From NCBI RefSeq assembly GCF_900048895.1, contig NZ_LT160639.1:5001-69000 (forward strand): a DNA stretch of 64,000 nucleotides, read 5' to 3'. Under the pieces are notes generated by a model. That model ran no database searches and was not told the DNA's origin. It worked only from the letters and a program-made list of their open reading frames with translations. The stretch's first letter is position 1; each line of letters starts with the position of its first letter. The stretch is from Neglectibacter timonensis. Its GTDB lineage: Bacteria; Bacillota; Clostridia; Oscillospirales; Acutalibacteraceae. A program made the position numbers and the translations under genes. This document shows positions 60,957 through 64,000 of this stretch, in pieces.

Positions 60957-62387
60957 TTATGATAGGACAGCATCCTCAGGCAGCAGCCCCAACCTCAGCT
61001 TCCAGGCCAAAATCCGACGGACGGATTCTTCGATCCTTTCCTCTGAAATTTCCCCAGTGCGCACCGCTTCTATCACCGCAGGAAGCTGGATGCCATAATC
61101 TGTACAGCACAGCAGATCATTGCCCGCCTTGATTGCCTGAATCGCGGCTGCCTGGATGTCGCAACACTTCCGAATGGCCCCCATGGATAAATCGTCTGTA
61201 ATAATGCAGCCGGTGAACCCCAACTCTCCACGCAGCAGACTGTGCCATTCCTCGGAAAGCGACGCGGGAACCGTTTTGTCCAAACAGGAAACAATATTGT
61301 GGGAGACCAGCACACACTCCGCCCCTTCCTGAATTCCCGCAGAAAACGGCAGGAAATCCCTGGTCTCAAATTCCGTGAGCTCACGTTCATCCAAAGCGAT
61401 GCCTTTGTGCGTATCCGGATTATCCCCATATCCCGGAAAATGCTTGAGCACACATCCCATGGAATGTTCCGAATAGAGCAACACCGTCTGCCGGATAAAT
61501 TCCGACGTGGTTTCCGCATCCTGACCCAGGGAACGGCTGTACATAAAATCATCCTCGTCCCCGGCAATGTCGCACACCGGGGCAAAGTTCACGTTCACGC
61601 CTAACGAGGACAAAAGTTCTACTTTATCCTTTTCTACAGAGAGCACCAGCTCCAAACCGCCTGCCGCATAGAGCTCCCGCGGGGACCAGTAAGGTTCTTC
61701 ACAAAAACCCGGCTTATCGCTGACGCGCACCACTTCTCCGCCCTCTTCGTCCACGCCTACCAGAAGCGGGAGTTTTACAGCGTTTTGATACTGCTGAAGC
61801 TTTGTCCGGATTGACTCGGGCGTCTCTCCCCGAAAATCCGCATCAAATAAAATGTAACCGCCGAATTGAAACTTTGCCGCCTCTTCCACCGCATTATCCG
61901 GACAGCGTACAAAAAACATCTGCCCTATTTTTTCTTCCAGCGTCATTGATTCCAAAAGAACGGCTATTGTATCCCGATGCTTTCCCGCATTGATTTCCAG
62001 CTTTAGAGCCTTGATTCCCTGCCCGGTGCATTCGCTTTCCCGATAGGAAACCACCGCGCTGTTTCCCAGCTCTAAACTTTCACCGACGTGCTCCGTCTCA
62101 TCTGTCAGGAATATGGTATACTCTTCTCCTCCGGCCGCACGGAGCTCCAATATGCTTTTCGATGCGCCCGTGATAACTCCTTCCAATTCTTTAAGCGGCT
62201 CCGGAGTCGGATCCGGCGTCGCCCTAAGTTCCGGCTTCTCTCCTGCACTCACAGCAGGCGGGACGGCGGTTTCCTCCGGAGACCGGCTGCCGGAAGAGAT
62301 TTTTCCGGCTGTTGTCCCACAGCCGGGCAAAGTCAACAGGAGAATGAAAATCAAAGCCAGTAGCGCCCGGTCCTTTTGCCGCTGCAT
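60957..62387 (-). CDS. family 3 glycoside hydrolase lipoprotein (NagZ-like)
   Basis: 476 aa. Lipoprotein signal MQRQKDRALLALIFILLL with lipobox LPGC; a Ser/Pro-rich spacer and a small beta domain (70-160) precede a GH3 barrel. GH3 signatures: VGVDEEGGEVVRV, GCVLKHFPGYGDNPDTHKGI (acid His in DTH) and the nucleophile Asp in IITDDLSMGAI. Likely beta-N-acetylglucosaminidase in wall recycling, anchored outside the membrane; B. subtilis NagZ is also a lipoprotein. ATG at 62387 has AAGGAG. Confidence 0.88.
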   Translation of the reverse strand: MQRQKDRALLALIFILLLTLPGCGTTAGKISSGSRSPEETAVPPAVSAGEKPELRATPDPTPEPLKELEGVITGASKSILELRAAGGEEYTIFLTDETEHVGESLELGNSAVVSYRESECTGQGIKALKLEINAGKHRDTIAVLLESMTLEEKIGQMFFVRCPDNAVEEAAKFQFGGYILFDADFRGETPESIRTKLQQYQNAVKLPLLVGVDEEGGEVVRVSDKPGFCEEPYWSPRELYAAGGLELVLSVEKDKVELLSSLGVNVNFAPVCDIAGDEDDFMYSRSLGQDAETTSEFIRQTVLLYSEHSMGCVLKHFPGYGDNPDTHKGIALDERELTEFETRDFLPFSAGIQEGAECVLVSHNIVSCLDKTVPASLSEEWHSLLRGELGFTGCIITDDLSMGAIRKCCDIQAAAIQAIKAGNDLLCCTDYGIQLPAVIEAVRTGEISEERIEESVRRILAWKLRLGLLPEDAVLS

Positions 62388-62417
62388 AACCGTCACTCCT
62401 TCGCAGGGTAAAATAAA

Positions 62418-62443
62418 GAAGCAGAACCAAAAGGTTCTGCTTC
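62418..62443 (-). terminator. ilvE terminator
   Basis: AAGCAGAACC-AAAAGG-TTCTGCTT, perfect stem, 65 nt after the ilvE stop, with TTTATTTT beyond on the minus strand. It lies before the GH3 lipoprotein gene. Confidence 0.75.
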
Positions 62444-62507
62444 TCATTATACCTTATCGTTTTGTTTTGATGCAACCCAAGCGAGATTCTTCGCACAAAA
62501 CTGACCC

Positions 62508-63578
62508 TTATTTCACACGGACAGTCCATCCCAGCGTATCCTCCAGCTTGCCCGTCTGGATACCGGTGACCGTATCATAGAGCTTTTGGCTGACAGGCCC
62601 GATTCCGCCGCCGCCAATCTGCATCACGCTGTCTTCAAAACGCAAATGCCCCACCGGCGAAATCACCGCCGCGGTTCCGCTGCCCCAGCACTCTTCCAGG
62701 GAACCATCCTTGGCTGCAGCCACCAGCTCGTCCACAGAAATGCGGCGCTCCTCCACCTCCAGGCCCCAATGCCTGCACAGGTCAATGCAGGAAGCGCGGG
62801 TAACCCCGGGCAGGATACTGCCGTTGAGCACGGGAGTGACCACCTTGCCGTTAATTTTGAAGAAAATGTTCATAGCGCCCACTTCTTCAATGTATTTGCG
62901 TTCCACTCCGTCCAGCCAAAGAACCTGGGAATATCCCTCGTCATGGGCCTTCACCTGTGCCTTCAGGCTGGCCACATAGTTGCCGCCCGTTTTCGCCTCA
63001 CCGATACCGCCGCGAACTGCGCGGACATAGTCGTCTTCGATCCAGATTTTGACCGGATCCAAACCGCTCTCATAATAAGCCCCGGAGGGGGAGAGAATGA
63101 TCATAAAAAGATAGGTATCCGACGGACGCACACCCAGGAAAGGATCTGTTGCAATGACAAACGGACGGATATATAAGGACGTACCGGGCTGAGTGGGAAT
63201 CCAGTCCTGATCCACCTCCACCAGCTTCTTCAAACCGTTCAGGAAATCCTCCGCCGGAATTTCCGGAATGCAGAGACGGCGGTTGGAGTTGTTGGCACGC
63301 TCAATATTTTTGTCCGGTCGGAACAACAGGATACGGCCGTCCTCTGTTTTATATGCTTTCATCCCCTCAAACATCTCCTGGCCATAATGAAAAACCATGG
63401 CGGAGGGTTCCAGAGAGATAGCGTGGTAGGGTTCGACCCGGGGATTATGCCAGCCCTTTTCAGGGTTGTATTCCATGATGTACATGTGGTCGGTGAAAAT
63501 TTTTCCAAACCCAAGCTTTGATTCGTCCGCAGGCTTCTGCTTCGGATTTTGGGTCAGCTCGACCTTGATTTCCTGCAT
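62508..63578 (-). CDS. ilvE: branched-chain amino acid aminotransferase
   Basis: 356 aa, PLP fold type IV. It makes valine, leucine and isoleucine, or starts their breakdown. PLP Lys lies in GEAKTGGNYVASL; other marks are MVFHYGQEMFEGMKAY, the substrate arm RPDKNIERANNS and CWGSGTAAVISPVGHL. The length and the GQEMFEGMKAY region match the eukaryotic/mycobacterial-type BCAT. ATG at 63578; a GTG three codons earlier has a closer site (AAAGAA) but is less likely. Confidence 0.94.
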   Translation of the reverse strand: MQEIKVELTQNPKQKPADESKLGFGKIFTDHMYIMEYNPEKGWHNPRVEPYHAISLEPSAMVFHYGQEMFEGMKAYKTEDGRILLFRPDKNIERANNSNRRLCIPEIPAEDFLNGLKKLVEVDQDWIPTQPGTSLYIRPFVIATDPFLGVRPSDTYLFMIILSPSGAYYESGLDPVKIWIEDDYVRAVRGGIGEAKTGGNYVASLKAQVKAHDEGYSQVLWLDGVERKYIEEVGAMNIFFKINGKVVTPVLNGSILPGVTRASCIDLCRHWGLEVEERRISVDELVAAAKDGSLEECWGSGTAAVISPVGHLRFEDSVMQIGGGGIGPVSQKLYDTVTGIQTGKLEDTLGWTVRVK

Positions 63579-63626
63579 CGCTAACACTTCTTTCCAATAA
63601 GGTTATAGTAACATTTCATGCCCAAA

Positions 63627-63656
63627 ATTATAGCACAGCAATGCGCTGAATTGCAA
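63627..63656 (-). promoter_or_regulatory. ilvE promoter
   Basis: TTGCAA (63651-63656), an 18-nt spacer and TATAAT (63627-63632), about 45 nt before ilvE. No T-box or leader peptide is seen in the short leader. Confidence 0.7.
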
Positions 63657-63660
63657 GTGC

Positions 63661-63689
63661 TTTCCATTCTTTCAGGAATCTGTTATAAT
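63661..63689 (+). promoter_or_regulatory. promoter of the divergent right-edge gene
   Basis: TTTCCA (63661-63666), a 17-nt spacer and TATAAT (63684-63689), back to back with the ilvE promoter. Confidence 0.55.
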
Positions 63690-63740
63690 GAGAAAAAGAC
63701 TGACTTTCCGTTTCACTTTTTTAGAGAAAGAAGGCGCTCC

Positions 63741-64000
63741 ATGACTCTCCCTCTTCCTCCCGTTTTGTTTACCGATGTAAAATACCGCGCTTCCTTGGCA
63801 GCTGTTCAGGCGCTTGGAAAAGCTGGATACCCCGTGTACACAGCGCAGACCGAAGCAGAGCTTCAGGGCACGCCGCCGGCTTTTTCCTCTGTCTATGCCA
63901 AAGGCGTTTTTCTTGTTCCCGGCTCTTGTTACGATGTGGAATATCCCGCCCGGCTTGCGGAAATATGCAATTCTATCAGGGCTGAGAAAGAGCAGGTCCC
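63741..64000 (+). CDS. 5' part of an ATP-grasp-like protein (cut by window end)
   Basis: 86 codons are visible, MTLPLPPVLFTDVKYRASLA then AVQALGKAGYPVYTAQTEAE. A Rossmann-like start of the type 'LFTD..YRASLAAVQALGKAGY' is usual for the N-terminal domain of ATP-grasp enzymes (carbamoyl-phosphate-synthase-like). The ATP-binding half lies outside the window, so the family is tentative. AGAAAGAAGG precedes the ATG; it is divergent from ilvE. Confidence 0.6.
   Translation, partial: MTLPLPPVLFTDVKYRASLAAVQALGKAGYPVYTAQTEAELQGTPPAFSSVYAKGVFLVPGSCYDVEYPARLAEICNSIRAEKEQV

Overview
The window suggests a spore-forming, anaerobic Clostridia chromosome of moderate GC, probably of the Oscillospiraceae type. 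The evidence is a sigG gene, a YlmC/YmxH-type protein, a SpoIID-like protein with peptidoglycan-binding repeats, a flavodiiron protein, acetate kinase, and Firmicutes genes such as rqcH, trmK/Nif3 and tmcAL. Species assignment is inference; only the first ~214 bases of a 16S gene, on the minus strand, are present.

Layout. 1-0.5 kb: 5' end of a 16S rRNA gene with leader and promoter. 0.7-4.7 kb: MetA-type homoserine acyltransferase, flavodiiron protein, HAD phosphatase, GNAT acetyltransferase. 4.8-7.2 kb: minus-strand operon of peptidoglycan-binding/SpoIID-like proteins. 7.3-14.4 kb: signalling operon (REC-GGDEF-EAL-REC-GGDEF protein, large hybrid histidine kinase, Hpt protein, decayed receiver). 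14.9-23.5 kb: rpsB-tsf, YlmC-like protein, ppa, sigG with a hairpin over its Shine-Dalgarno, SEC-C protein, cca, orphan mazF-type toxin, RclA-like reductase.

23.7-45.7 kb is a composite integrative element in a tRNA-Ala(GGC) gene. Its GC-rich backbone is a Tn1549-like conjugation module (serine recombinase, DUF4315, NlpC/P60 hydrolase, VirB4, PrgI, two methyltransferases, VirB6/TrbL-like protein, Maff2, VirD4, PcfB/DUF3801-like protein, DUF4406-like protein, ParB). No relaxase, topoisomerase, ParA or replication gene is seen, so it looks transfer-defective or dependent on a helper. AT-rich cargo interrupts it: an unknown gene between two copies of the virD4 3' end, a DUF4238 gene, and a cytosine methyltransferase-Vsr-HNH module next to a decayed second parB. 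Halves of tRNA-Ala recur at six places, joined to integrase arm sequences at a GGAG core. A second serine recombinase gene is split by a 114-bp segment bounded by the same core; removing it restores the frame exactly. A 23-bp palindrome recurs seven times at or near backbone gene boundaries.

45.9-64 kb is ordinary chromosome: ptsI-ptsH, rqcH, Nif3-trmK, DUF1858 and zinc-ribbon proteins, a sigma factor divergent from a ComM-like ATPase, a HEAT-like protein, an SLH/SH3/lysozyme surface protein, ackA, tmcAL convergent with a P-loop kinase, a family 3 glycosidase lipoprotein, ilvE and the start of a divergent gene cut by the window edge.

Starts were chosen by Shine-Dalgarno position and family N-termini. 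Promoters and terminators were read by eye and are candidates.
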